Part shown: positions 1 to 9,467 of the stretch, in pieces
How positions within the stretch are numbered: position 1 is the stretch's first letter
Layout of the letters: each line of letters begins with the position of its first letter
Source of the DNA: Dermacentor variabilis
Lineage: Eukaryota; Arthropoda; Arachnida; Ixodida; Ixodidae
Length of the DNA stretch: 64,000 nucleotides
Assembly (NCBI RefSeq): GCF_050947875.1
Contig: NC_134568.1
Coordinates: 203,113,729 to 203,177,728, forward strand
Direction: 5' to 3'
Program-made: the position numbers and the translations under genes
Notes under the pieces: generated by a model
What the model saw: only the letters and a program-made list of their open reading frames with translations
Told to the model about the DNA's origin: nothing
Databases searched by the model: none

Positions 1-229
1 TTAAACTGGCTCTCTTAACTACTACACGCAGAGACAAAGAAACAGCCCGCTCATGCGATCCCATAGATGAGATGAATACATATATATAGAAAAGTATCAG
101 TCATAGCTCTCGTAGTATAGCCTTCTGAGCCGTTTCCTTTTTTTTTCTTTTCTTTTTTTTTCTTTGAAAGAAGTCCTATTAGGGTTATTATAATTACATG
201 AAGGTATTTCACCCTCGCCAGCAGCAGTA

Positions 230-1001
230 CTTGAGATAGCTATTCCGGCGGCTAGCTTCCCACGCTATGCGTGCCGCCCTCGCACCTGTTTAAGCTTTTC
301 CCCGTATAGATTGTGATAATTCATTCCTAGTTTGCTTAGTATATGCCGTCCGGTTTTGGTTTTGGTTAGTCACTCTGCTTGAGATGTCTGTTGTGCTTCT
401 ATGAGTTCGTCCAGTGTGTTGTGGAGTCCTAACTTTAGCAAGAGATCCGTGCTCGTACTGATGGGAACCCCTAGCGCTAGTTTGTATGCTTTTTTTATCA
501 TGTTGTTAATTTTACACTTTTCAGCTGCAAACCAATTGTGGAAGGCTGCTATGTATGTGATCTGACTGATTACGAATGATTGTATCAGCCGTATGATACT
601 TTCTTCCTTCATACCTTGGTGCTTGTTAGTAATTCGTTTGATTAATCTCATGGTGTTTGTTACCTTTGTGTCTAACTTCTTTACGGTTTCCCTATTTGTA
701 CCTTTGTTCTCGATTACCAGACCCAGCCCTTTGAGCTGGGTGACTATTGGGATATTCCGCCCGTTCTTGGTGTGTAGCTTGATTTCCTCATGAGCCTTGT
801 TTCTGTCGTATCCTTTGGGAGGCCTGCCTCTAAGCGTGGGGCGGTACAATAGAAGTTCAGATTTCTCTGCAGAGCATGTGAGGCCTGTTCCTATGAGGTG
901 TTCCTCTACTCTGTTAATTGCTGTCTGGAGTCGTTGTTCTATTGATCCGTCGCTGCCATCACAGGTCCAGATAGTAATATCTTCCGCGTAGATTGTGTGA
1001 T
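230..1001 (-). pseudogene. LINE RT 3' half (older host copy, part 1)
   Basis: This is the C-terminal part of a non-LTR retrotransposon reverse transcriptase, read on the minus strand. It starts at a YAED version of the catalytic YADD box (near 980-990), continues with DITIW, and runs through the thumb region into the helix ending near LHNTLDELIEAQQTSQAE. A TGA then breaks the frame, probably a CGA-to-TGA change, because the same frame continues with LTKTKTGRHILSKL and decays by about 230. Tick LINEs of this kind normally continue into an RNase H domain, which is not recognisable here. The upstream RT part lies at 3192-3290, beyond the RTE insertion. The D-to-E change in YADD would impair the enzyme, so this copy was probably already dead. 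Clade is uncertain. Confidence 0.8.
990..1001. repeat. Target-site duplication, left copy
   Basis: AGATTGTGTGAT occurs here and again at 3180-3191, exactly bounding the RTE-type LINE. Deleting one copy and the insert rejoins the older minus-strand RT frame (NHT-IYAEDITIW) without a frameshift. Confidence 0.9.
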
Positions 1002-3179
1002 CATACAAGATGTAGACGTGCTCGGCAAGGTACGCTGCAGTGACCATAGAATGGTAAGAACTCGAATTAGCCTAGACTTGAGGAGGGAACGGAAGAAATT
1101 GGTACACAAGAAGCCAATCAATGAGTTAGCGGTAAGAGGGAAACTAGAGGAATTCCGGATCAAGCTACAGAACAGGTACTCGGCTTTAACTCAGGAAGAG
1201 GACCTTAGTGTTGCAGCAATGAACGACAATCTCATGGGCATCATTAAGGAGTGCGCAATAGAAGTCGGTGGTAACGCCGTTATACAGGAAACCAGTAAGC
1301 TATCGCAGGAGACGAAAGATCTGATCAAGAAACGCCAATGTATGAAAGCCTCTAACCCTACAGCTAGAATAGAACTGGCAGAACTTTCTAAGTTAATCAA
1401 CAAGCGTAAGACAGCGGACATCAGAAACTATAATATGGATAGAATCGAACAGGCTCTCAGGAATGGAGGAAGCCTAAAAACAGTGAAGAAGAAACTAGGA
1501 ATAGGCAAGAATCAGACGTGTGCGTTAAGAGACAAAGCCGGAAATATCGTTACTAATATGGATGAGATAGTTCAAGTGGCTGAGGAGTTCTATAGAGATT
1601 TATACAGTACCAGTGGTACCCACGACGATAGTGGAAGAGAGAATAGCCTAGAGGAATTCGAAATCCCACAGGTAACGCCAGAAGAAGTAAAGAAAGCCTT
1701 AGGAGCTATGCAAAGGGGGAAGGCAGCTGGGGAGGATCAGGTAACAGCAGATTTGTTGAAGGATGTTGGTCAGATTGTTCTAGAGAAACTGGCCACCCTG
1801 TATACGCAATGCCTCATAACCTCGAGCGTACCGGAATCTTGGAAGAACGCTAACATAATCCTAATCCATAAGAAAGGGGACACCAAAGACTTGAAAAATT
1901 ATAGACCGATCAGCTTACTGTCCGTTGCCTACAAAGTATTTACTAAGGTAATCGCAAATAGAATCAGGAACACCTTAGACTTCTGTCAACCAAAGGACCA
2001 GGCAGGATTCCGTAAAGGCTACTCAACAATAGACCATATTCACACTGTCAATCAAGTGATAGAGAAATGTGCAGAATATAACCAACCCTTATATATAGCT
2101 TTCATTGATTACGAGAAAGCGTTTGATTCAGTCGAAACCTCAGCAGTCATGGAGGCATTACGGAATCAGGGTGTAGATGAGCCATATGTAAAAATACTGG
2201 AAGATATGTATAGCGGCTCCACAGCCACCGTAGTCCTCCACAAAGAAAGTAAGAAAATCCCTATAAAGAAAGGCGTCAGACAGGGAGATACGATATCTCC
2301 AATGCTATTCACAGCATGTTTACAGGAGGTATTCAGAGGCCTGGAGTGGGAAGAATTGGGGATAAAATTTGATGGAGAATACCTTAGCAACTTGCGATTC
2401 GCTGATGATATTGCCTTGCTTAGTAACTCAGGAGACCAATTGCAATGCATGCTCACTGACCTGGAGAGGCAAAGCAGAAGGGTGGGTCTGAAAATTAATT
2501 TGCAGAAAACTAAAGTATTGTTCAACAGTCTCGGAAGAGAACAGCAGTTTACGATAGGTAGCGAAGCACTGGAAGTGGTAAGGGAATACATCTACTTAGG
2601 GCAGGTAGTGACCACGGATCCGGATCATGAGACTGAAATAACCAGAAGAATAAGAATGGGCTGGAGTGCGTTTGGCAGGCATTCTCAAATCATGAACAGC
2701 AGGTTACCACTATCCCTCAAAAGGAAAGTGTATAACAGCGGTGTGTTACCAGTACTCACATATGGGGCAGAAACCTGGAGGCTTACGAAAAGGGTTCTGC
2801 TGAAATTGAGGACGACGCAACGAGCTATGGAAAGAAGAATGATGGGTGTAACGTTAAGGGATAAGAAAAGAGCAGATTGGGTGAGGCAACAAACGCGGGT
2901 AAACGACATCTTAGTTGAAATCAAGAAAAAGAAATGGGCATGGGCAGGACATGTAATGAGGAGGGAAGATAACCGATGGTCATTAAGGGTTACGGACTGG
3001 ATTCCAAGGGAAGGGAAGCGTAGCAGGGGGCGGCAGAAAGTTAGGTGGGCGGATGAAATTAAGACGTTTGCAGGGACAACATGGCCACAATTAGTACATG
3101 ACCGGGGTAGTTGGAGAAGTATGGGAGAGGCCTTTGCCCTGCAGTGGGCGTAACTAGGCTGATGATGATGATGATGATG
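1002..3179 (+). mobile_element. 5'-truncated RTE-type LINE
   Basis: This LINE copy begins inside the endonuclease domain and ends with a (TGATGA)n tail at 3159-3179, right after a very short 3' UTR. Such trinucleotide tails and near-absent 3' UTRs are typical of RTE-clade elements. It is bounded by a 12-bp target duplication (990-1001 and 3180-3191). The truncated 5' end, simple tail and duplication are the signature of target-primed reverse transcription. The uninterrupted RT frame and exact duplication suggest a fairly recent insertion. Confidence 0.88.
1008..3153 (+). CDS. RTE-type endonuclease/reverse transcriptase (5'-truncated)
   Basis: The open frame gives about 715 residues with no internal stop. 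It opens with the last part of an APE-like endonuclease (the SDHRMVRT box near residue 15 is the SDH motif). The reverse transcriptase follows: KNYRPISLLSVAYK (fingers), FIDYEKAFDSV (first catalytic Asp), GVRQGDTISPMLF, and LRFADDIALL with the FADD catalytic pair near residue 468. A long C-terminal region follows, with YGAETWRLTK, WAGHVMRR, RGRQKVRWADEI and the terminal GEAFALQWA. No RNase H domain is present. The first ATG at 997 lies in flanking DNA, so the native start is missing. The RT domain looks intact, but without the rest of the endonuclease the copy is unlikely to be autonomous. Confidence 0.85.
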
Positions 3180-3290
3180 AGATTGTGTGATTCAGGGACT
3201 CTGTGTGATTTAATTTTTCGGGGAGTCCCATCAAGACGAGATTAAACAGCATCGGCGAGATGACAGCGCCTTGCTTAATTTCTCAAATCC
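3180..3290 (-). pseudogene. LINE RT fragment (older host copy, part 2) with right target duplication
   Basis: On the minus strand this reads QGAVISPMLFNLVLMGLP then NHTESLNHTI, the RT block upstream of the catalytic YADD. It continues directly into the fragment at 230-1001 once the RTE insertion is removed. 3180-3191 is the right copy of the 12-bp duplication. A stop codon shortly before the QGA box, and loss of similarity beyond about 3290, show the host copy is truncated or decayed upstream. Confidence 0.75.
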
Positions 3291-5084
3291 TTGCGACTCT
3301 TGTTTCCAGTTGGCAATATTGCACGAAAAGAGCTGTACAATTAAGGAAGAACTAGATGAGTTAACGGGTGACAGTCATATTTCCTATGAGTTTAAGGGTT
3401 ATTGCAGGATTTGATGACGGACGCTGTCTCGCATTATTTTATTTTCCACCTTATCTAACCCATATCACGGGCATATGGTTCCGAGGGTCTGTCAGCGTCG
3501 CGGCTAGCCGCCACTCGAGGAAATAATGAAACAAAAAGAAAAGTTAAACGCAATTGGCATTTTCTCTGGCCGCAACTCGTTCTACGTGCATACAGACCAG
3601 CTGACCACGAACTCAATCCCTTTCCTGGTCTCTGGATCAGTCTAAACGAAGAAGGTTGAACTAACGAAGCAACAACGATGCGCGTGACCCTTGAATAGGC
3701 GCTGACAACTGAATGCATCTGGAGTTAATCGCGCGGGCACCGAATTGATGAGGAAACTGGCCTTCACATCCCAGGAGAGGCCGATAACTACCGCCATCCA
3801 AAAGGAGTGAAAAAGGCAGCAAAGTGTTGACCGCCGAATAGCTGTCAAGTCTCAACATTGATTTGGCGGCGCTTTAGGAATGTGTGTGAGAAGTGGTGAC
3901 GTGGGCGGGGAGGGGGGGTATGAGTCTTAAAGTCGGGGAGGGGGGGGGCCCTTGGGTACGTGCTTGACTGTATGTACATCATGCTAGCAAAGAGCGACGT
4001 CTGAATTTCTTTGCTCGCAGGCAAAGTAGGAAACGAACTGTTTAACAGCACCTTCATTTGCTTTATGCGCTCAGAGCTAAGCGACCGATTATCTCCTGAC
4101 GACAACCCACATTGGAGGTATCACGTCCTTCTGACGAAAAATATGGGCCGATACCAAAGGGTGCTGCAGTCTAACACAGCGTCTCAAAGCGCTAGCTGTC
4201 CCGAGGGAGGAATGCTAGAAAGTGGCACGTAACGAACACGCCGGTAGTTTTGAAGAGAGGTTTTGGCAGGAGAAGCATGCTTGAAATCATGGACTAAATT
4301 GGTTAGAGGATTGAACTGCCGTGCTGGAAGACATAGGCTCGATCCCACCATCGATTCCGCATTCGTTTATAGTACCCCACGCCGACTTCATCCACTTTGT
4401 ATGTATCCAACCAGAAAGTCGAGAAATCGCAAGCTCGTAAAAAATTCGAGGTACAGAAACGTCGCTTTGATGAATGAGAGTGTTCTAGGTCGCCAATGAC
4501 ACACGCATGCGTAGCTGTCGAGATGTCATAGTCATCACATTCTAATAGCAGTAAGGTGGAGAGCTGGGCGAGTTAGAATTTATGCACTCTCTGAATCAGC
4601 GCTGAAAACGACGGTAACAAAAAAAGACACAGGACGAGCGCTGTTTCAATATGACATTCTAAGTTGCTATCGCATACTTATCATCGCTAACTCTCTAGGT
4701 ATGCTAGCACACTCTTGCTAGTTCTGTCCTAGTGTGCGATTTTTTTTTATTTAGTAAGGTCGAGGTCACAATGGGGGGGGGGGGGGGAGGTATCTTAGCG
4801 CCCACCAAACCAAACTGTAACATTATATATATTGTCTCGTTGTAGCGACCCGGAAGAACCAAACACTGCCAAATGTGTGATTCAATAACTCTTTACAGGA
4901 CGAATCTGTGCCCAGAAAGATAGACAGTGCACCAATGGCTAGGATTTAGTGGCGAGCATGGTCGTCGAATATAAGCTCAATGGTCAAGTCCGTCCGCTAT
5001 TTATGCATTTCTCGCGGTACATTTCAGAGTAATATTTAGTGCTTGCCTAGATTCGAGAAGGTACTACAACACCAGTCACGTCAC
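3291..5084. other. Gene-free stretch, old repeats only
   Basis: No credible coding region was found. Homopolymer runs stand out: G tracts near 3900-3950 and a 16-G run near 4771-4786. Bases 4285-4420 carry a weak tRNA-like pair of boxes (ACTAAATTGGTTAGAG and GGCTCGATCCC) followed by CATCCACTTT, as in the tRNA-Thr-like repeat at 25.66 kb. It may be a very decayed relative. The open frames here have no recognisable domain. Confidence 0.4.
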
Positions 5085-5322
5085 CCACCGTGGTGGCTTA
5101 GCCGCTGTGGCGCTGCGCTGCTAAGCACGAGGTCTCGGGATCAAACCCCGGTCGCGGCGGGAGTATTTCGATGAGGGTGAAATTCAAAAGCGCCCGTGTG
5201 CCGTGCATTGGGTGTGCTTTAGAGATCCGCAGGTGGTCAAAATTAATCCGGAGTCCCCAATCACGACGGCGTGCCTCATAATCTTATCTTGGCCTGGCTA
5301 TGTCACCTAAAACCCCAAAACT
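5085..5322 (+). mobile_element. tRNA-derived SINE (tick Ruka-like)
   Basis: The head carries an A-box-like segment (GTGGCTTAGCCGCTGTGG) and a B-box-like segment (GGGATCAAACCCC), an internal pol III promoter. The body has the hallmark order seen in all SINE copies of this window: TTCGATG, AAAGCGCCCGTGT, GGTGGTCAAAATTAATCCGG, GGCGTGCCTCATAATC and a CACCTAAAACCCC end. Divergence at the 3' end suggests an older copy. Confidence 0.8.
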
Positions 5323-7320
5323 TTTTTTAACCATTCGTGTCACATGCGCAATCTGATTACAGGTCTCTTTCATCATAGAAATGCGTCCCTCCCTCTCCAT
5401 GACAACGTTCAAAATTTTTCATTACAGCAGGCGCACTAGCGCCGAGCGGTAACTTCATAACAGTGACAACTCAACGAAAAACGTTCACCGCGGCGCGAAG
5501 TGTAGGAACGAAAAAGAAAGTGTGTGATTTTTAGTCGTTTTCGGGGGTAAACTCCTTGCCCCGTGGACAGTTCCTTTATTTATTTTTTTTTTTTTTTGCG
5601 GGGTACAGTAAATTCTTTGGGTCTGTCTTTGGACTTCGTTATGCCTTATTGAAATGGTCGGGAAACAATGAACATATGAACATATACCCTGATATGTTTA
5701 CGCTTTTCATGTGTAGTCCAGTTTATACTTTGAGGGCATAAAGTTATGCCAAGTATCTATACATATGTTCCCTCTCATCAGGCTTACAGTTATGCTATTG
5801 AGACGAATTAACGTTATCACTGCTACCTGGGTGCAACCTCGCCCTTCCATAAAGGTGCATTCTTAAGCTGGTAAGACATTCTGTAATGCTCAGGGCCTAC
5901 ACAATCTCGTTGCAAACGGGAAACGGTAGTCCTCAGTTTCTTAACGCTTCCAATGAGAGCTGAAACCCAGATCTGTGAGGGAACAACTCGGACAAGGACG
6001 AGCACAAACGAAGGAGTCTGAACAAGTGAATCCCGAACTATCAACTGGCGCTCATTTTGAAACGCATGGCAGAAGAAAACAAAACAAACAAACACACGAT
6101 TATACCTTACCTTCGTGAAAGAACGTGCGCAGGTGCATGTTGTTTGAAACAATGAACAAAAAGAACTTGGTGAAAGAAATGTTCGAAATTGTTTAATTAA
6201 AATATTGCCAATTAAAGTAAAAATTCCCTTAGAGATAAATTACCGTTCTTAAACAGCCAAAAGTACGCTTTTATCATTTCTAGGCAAATAAATGTGAACT
6301 GTCTTTTAGGACCTCTCTGGCCCTGTCATTCAACCAAATCCTATTCCCTCACATACAAACGTCCAGAAGCAAGTTTAAAGACACGCTGGCGCGTAACCTG
6401 AAACAAGCTACAAGGTCATAAAAGAATAGTAATACTTTCAACCGGTCAATTCTTTATAAACACTGTTTGCCTATGAGAGAAAGTGTAGTGGGCATCACCC
6501 ATGATGCCAACCTCTACTCCACAAACGTTTAATAAAAAAAACTGCATTTAATCATTCGCGCCAAAGAATATAAAATCACGACGTCCCTTCCGCTTCCGGG
6601 CGTGCTGTCATAAATTTAATGTCAAGTGCCTCGCTCATCCCAGCCGTAGAGTTTCCCACAATTACTAGAGGGAACTCTGGCACTGCGATCGTTCAACCAC
6701 CATGGGGATGATGGGTGATACATGGATTTGTCTGATCTTCCTGCTTAGAGCTTCAGACGTTCTTGTCACTTCGTTTATGACGTTTATCGGGGCCTCAATT
6801 GGCCTAAAGTTGGAATTAATTTATACTTCTCTAAATACAGGAGCTAATAAGATTCTGCAAGCACGCATAATCCCGGCTAATTGTAGTGGCTCGGCTTGTC
6901 CATGAGTCCGTGGCGAAAAAAGAATGTGAACAGTCCATTTCTAAAAGTGATGTTACAACTTCGATTAATCAGTTACCTTCCAGAAATAGTTGGGTCGTTA
7001 TCTGTCAAAGATGCGCCAACGGCTCCTTGGGGCTTCTTGACGAGGTTGTTAAAGGCTTTCAATTTTTAAAGGCTCGCTTTAGTATGGATTATATATTCAC
7101 TGCCTCCCGCCAAGAAGTTTCTGCTGCAATCATAGACACATTGTTTCCTGTTCCCCATTATCGTGGGCCTTATTTGGAATGTTATTACCCAGATGTACTT
7201 AAGTGTGTCCGTGTAATGATCATTCCTCCAGGGATCAAAAGCTTTTTTCTTTAAGTTACATTCAACAACTCTTCCTGTCAAAACCTGGTTAGGAAAAAAG
7301 GGGCTGTTTCGTGCCGTGGT
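5323..7320. other. Gene-free stretch
   Basis: AT-rich DNA with no convincing gene. The longest open frames (about 109-122 codons, near 5823-6152 and 6886-7254) show no domain and unremarkable composition. A T-tract lies at 5577-5597. Bases 6660-6905 read like a dispersed repeat but carry no structural hallmark I can defend. Confidence 0.4.
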
Positions 7321-7604
7321 CGACAAGAGAGAGAGAGAGACAGCCAAAGGAAAGACAGGGAGGTTAACCAGGCGTTAAACGTACGAAGCCTCGCATTCTT
7401 GTAGTAATAGAATTTGGCCTTCTTTTGAGCTACTCCCATGTTCTTTTCGACTAGCTCTTGGGTTGCATTTAGCCGTTCCGGCAGATTTAGCACGCATTCT
7501 ACCACTGTTGTAAGTTTAGACAGTGGAAGGAGAGTTGGGCTCACTCGTTGTGTAGAGTCGGAAGTCACTGCCTCTTTTTCATCGCGCAACCGTTTCTGAT
7601 ACAA
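7321..7604 (-). pseudogene. Gypsy integrase C-terminal remnant joined to a LINE-like 3' end
   Basis: On the minus strand a stretch reads VVECVLNLPERLNATQELVEKN then AQKKAKFYYYKNARLRTFN. This resembles the segment of Ty3/gypsy polyproteins between the integrase core and its C-terminal domain, where a helix ends in KFYYDRxAR. It breaks off near 7380 and joins a CT-rich tract with a GTTAACC(T)CCCTG core, which also occurs in the LINE 3' region near 62.66-62.70 kb. It looks like two truncated elements abutting. Short and degraded, so moderate confidence. Confidence 0.45.
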
Positions 7605-7715
7605 GTTTCTGTTGTAGATATGTGCTTGTGTTTACGCAATTCCATATAGTAAACACATGCATGCGACATCTAGAATATTGGGGACCCGGACGTGACGAAA
7701 CTTAGCAACTATTTG
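7605..7715 (+). other. Leader of the decayed gypsy element
   Basis: This short AT-rich segment precedes the decayed gag. TTGGGGACCCGGACGTGAC at about 7680-7697 could be a primer-binding site, but the tRNA is not identified and no upstream LTR was recognised. Confidence 0.3.
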
Positions 7716-8450
7716 CTGACAACGGTGAGAATGGAATCCACCGGCTACTCCAGACAAGCCTCCTCCGACCCCGCAGCGTTCCAAACAGTCTCCGTTTTTC
7801 GTTCCGACTACTCACGTTCTGGCCAGCTGATCCCTCCCTCTGGCTAGCGCAAGTCAACAGCCAGTTCGTGATGGCCCAGATAACATCGTATGCTTCCAAA
7901 TTTCACCACATTGTGTCCGCGCTTCCTCCAGATTTGCCGGAGAAATCCGAGAACTCATTCTTCCTTCGCCCGAGAAAAACCCCTATGACATTTTGTTGGC
8001 TGAGCTCCTCAATCGTGCTTCGTCGTTGGAAAGGCAGCGATTCCAGCAGATACTATCAGCTGAAGAACTAGGCGACCGCAAGCCTTCACAGCTTTCGCGC
8101 CGTTTTCAGCAGCTCCTCGGTGTTAAGGCTGCCTCTCTCGATCAAGACCTACTCCGAGAACACTTCTTGCAGAGCTCGCTTTCCACTATACGTATGGTGC
8201 TCGCCGCTACAGCTGGTTTATCTCTGGCGAATCTCGCGCAACTTGCCGACTTCGTGATGGACGTAGCCTCGCCACCCATTTCTACGATCGCGACGACTAC
8301 CGCTACAAATGAGTCATCTCGTCTCTCGCTACGTCATCTGCAGGCACTTCGCGACGACTTTCGCAGCCAGATAGACCCTCTTTCCGCCCGGAGTGCCACC
8401 CTATGCGCACGCTCTCAATACTCGTCACGCCGCCGCTCTTCATCACGCGG
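7716..8450 (+). pseudogene. Ty3/gypsy gag, 5' part (host of nested insertions)
   Basis: The frame decodes as a gypsy Gag capsid: FWPADPSLWLAQVNSQF, then SYASKFHHIVSALPPD, then ELLNRASSLERQRFQQILSA and EELGDRKPSQLSRRFQQLLG. This is the usual gypsy layout: a (W)F..D...WF.Q.E..F box, KF..V...L, and LGDRKPSxL. At least two frameshifts are needed, one near 7800 and one near 7945, so the copy is dead. The likely start is the ATG at 7731. The frame stops exactly at the 4-bp duplication GCGG (8447-8450), where the Gmr1-like element is inserted, and resumes at 15192. Confidence 0.8.
8447..8450. repeat. 4-bp target duplication, left
   Basis: GCGG here and at 15188-15191 bound the Gmr1-like element. 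Four-base duplications are normal for Ty3/gypsy integrases. Confidence 0.8.
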
Positions 8451-9113
8451 TGTTGCGTTTCGCCTGCGACACGTGGTTTTGCCGGCGCGACTGCGGCGGG
8501 GCGGCAGACATTTTGGCCCGATCGTCGTCGCCGCAACGCTCATCGGCAGGTGTTTCCAGGCGCGACTGCGGCGATGCGACCGCAAAGGATCACCCTCTCA
8601 TTCCAGTCATTGTGCCCGAACCAGGCGATGCGAAAGCAGGGATCATCCTCTCATTACAGTCATTGTGCCCGACCGGCAGCGCTACGACAGGGTGCTACGA
8701 GATTGTGCTCGACATGGTGCTACGGCAGCGCTACGACAGTGTGCGTCACCATTAGCCCATTGTACATTCACGTGCTCGTCTTTTGAGGGGTTCCTTCTTG
8801 CCCTCAACTGCGAGAGTATAAAAACAGCTGCCCCCGGACGCCAAAAGGGAGGGCTCCGATTTCTTCTGTTGAGTGAAGTGCTCTCCCGTCTCTCTACTTC
8901 GGTCAAACCTGACCGCCAACTCTTTGCGATGTTAAAATAAACAAGTTGTTTCGTTGTTACCAGTCGACTCATGCTTTGCCGGGACCTTCGGATGCTTCCA
9001 GTTGTACCCCAGGCCGCCAGGCCAACGCTACCCTTGGGGCTTGCGACCCAGGTACAACCACGGGCGTCAGCGCCGAGTTCCCAACAGATCGTACCAGCGG
9101 TGCGATCCAAACA
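8451..9113 (+). repeat. 5' LTR of the Gmr1-like element
   Basis: 663 bp, TG...CA ends. A TATA box (TATAAAAA) lies at 8817-8824 and an AATAAA polyadenylation signal at 8936-8941, so transcription should start near 8845 (U3/R/U5 layout). Two short related segments (TCTCATTCCAGTCATTGTGCC and its neighbour) repeat near 8600-8680. Open frames inside the LTR are incidental. Confidence 0.92.
8817..8824 (+). promoter_or_regulatory. LTR TATA box
   Basis: TATAAAAA about 120 bp upstream of the AATAAA signal, as expected for an LTR pol II promoter. The second copy is at 14891-14898. Confidence 0.75.
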
Positions 9114-9115
9114 TC

Positions 9116-9133
9116 TGGTGGCAGCGGTGGGAT
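9116..9133 (+). promoter_or_regulatory. Primer-binding site, tRNA-Leu type
   Basis: TGGTGGCAGCGGTGGGAT starts two bases after the LTR. It is complementary to the 3' end of metazoan tRNA-Leu (AAG/UAG isoacceptors end in ATCCCACCGCTGCCA plus CCA, from memory of tRNA families). The second LTR element at 20059 has almost the same site with the same two-base offset. Confidence 0.7.
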
Positions 9134-9467
9134 CGCCTCCGACTCCAAATAACTGTCTGCCAGCGGTGAGATCGCGACAACGGAGGCCAGCAGCGAAGAG
9201 ATGCAGTTGACTGTATGCTGAGCAGCTCATCGACGATCCGGGAGCAGTGCAACGAGCCCTGTGTGATGACTGGTTGCCTGCAGCGGAACGACTGCGCTGG
9301 ACTCTTGGCTGCGAGGTTTGGTGAGTGCGGGACTTTCTTCTTCTGAGCTTTGCCAGGCTTTTTGTTAGTGTCAGAAACAGAGCTGGTAATTGTGGTTGTC
9401 GTTGCTGCCGGGTTAGTTTGCGGCAAGACAATAGTAAGCAGTAGAGAAAGCAGCATTCAGAGCAGCC
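9134..9467 (+). other. 5' leader of the Gmr1-like element
   Basis: About 330 nt between the primer-binding site and the gag start. It contains short upstream ATGs and no frame of note. A GTGAGT-like sequence follows GGTTTG near 9318; splicing is not supported by anything else. Confidence 0.5.

Noticed and set aside
3642..4105. Several 65-87-codon minus frames
   Set aside because: Overlapping short frames without motifs in repeat-like DNA.
6886..7254. 122-codon plus frame
   Set aside because: No domain, no splice or promoter context, and composition like its surroundings.
8451..9113. Overlapping open frames within the LTR, repeated at 14525-15187
   Set aside because: They appear twice because the LTR is duplicated, have no domains and overlap in several frames; the TATA and poly(A) signals explain the sequence.
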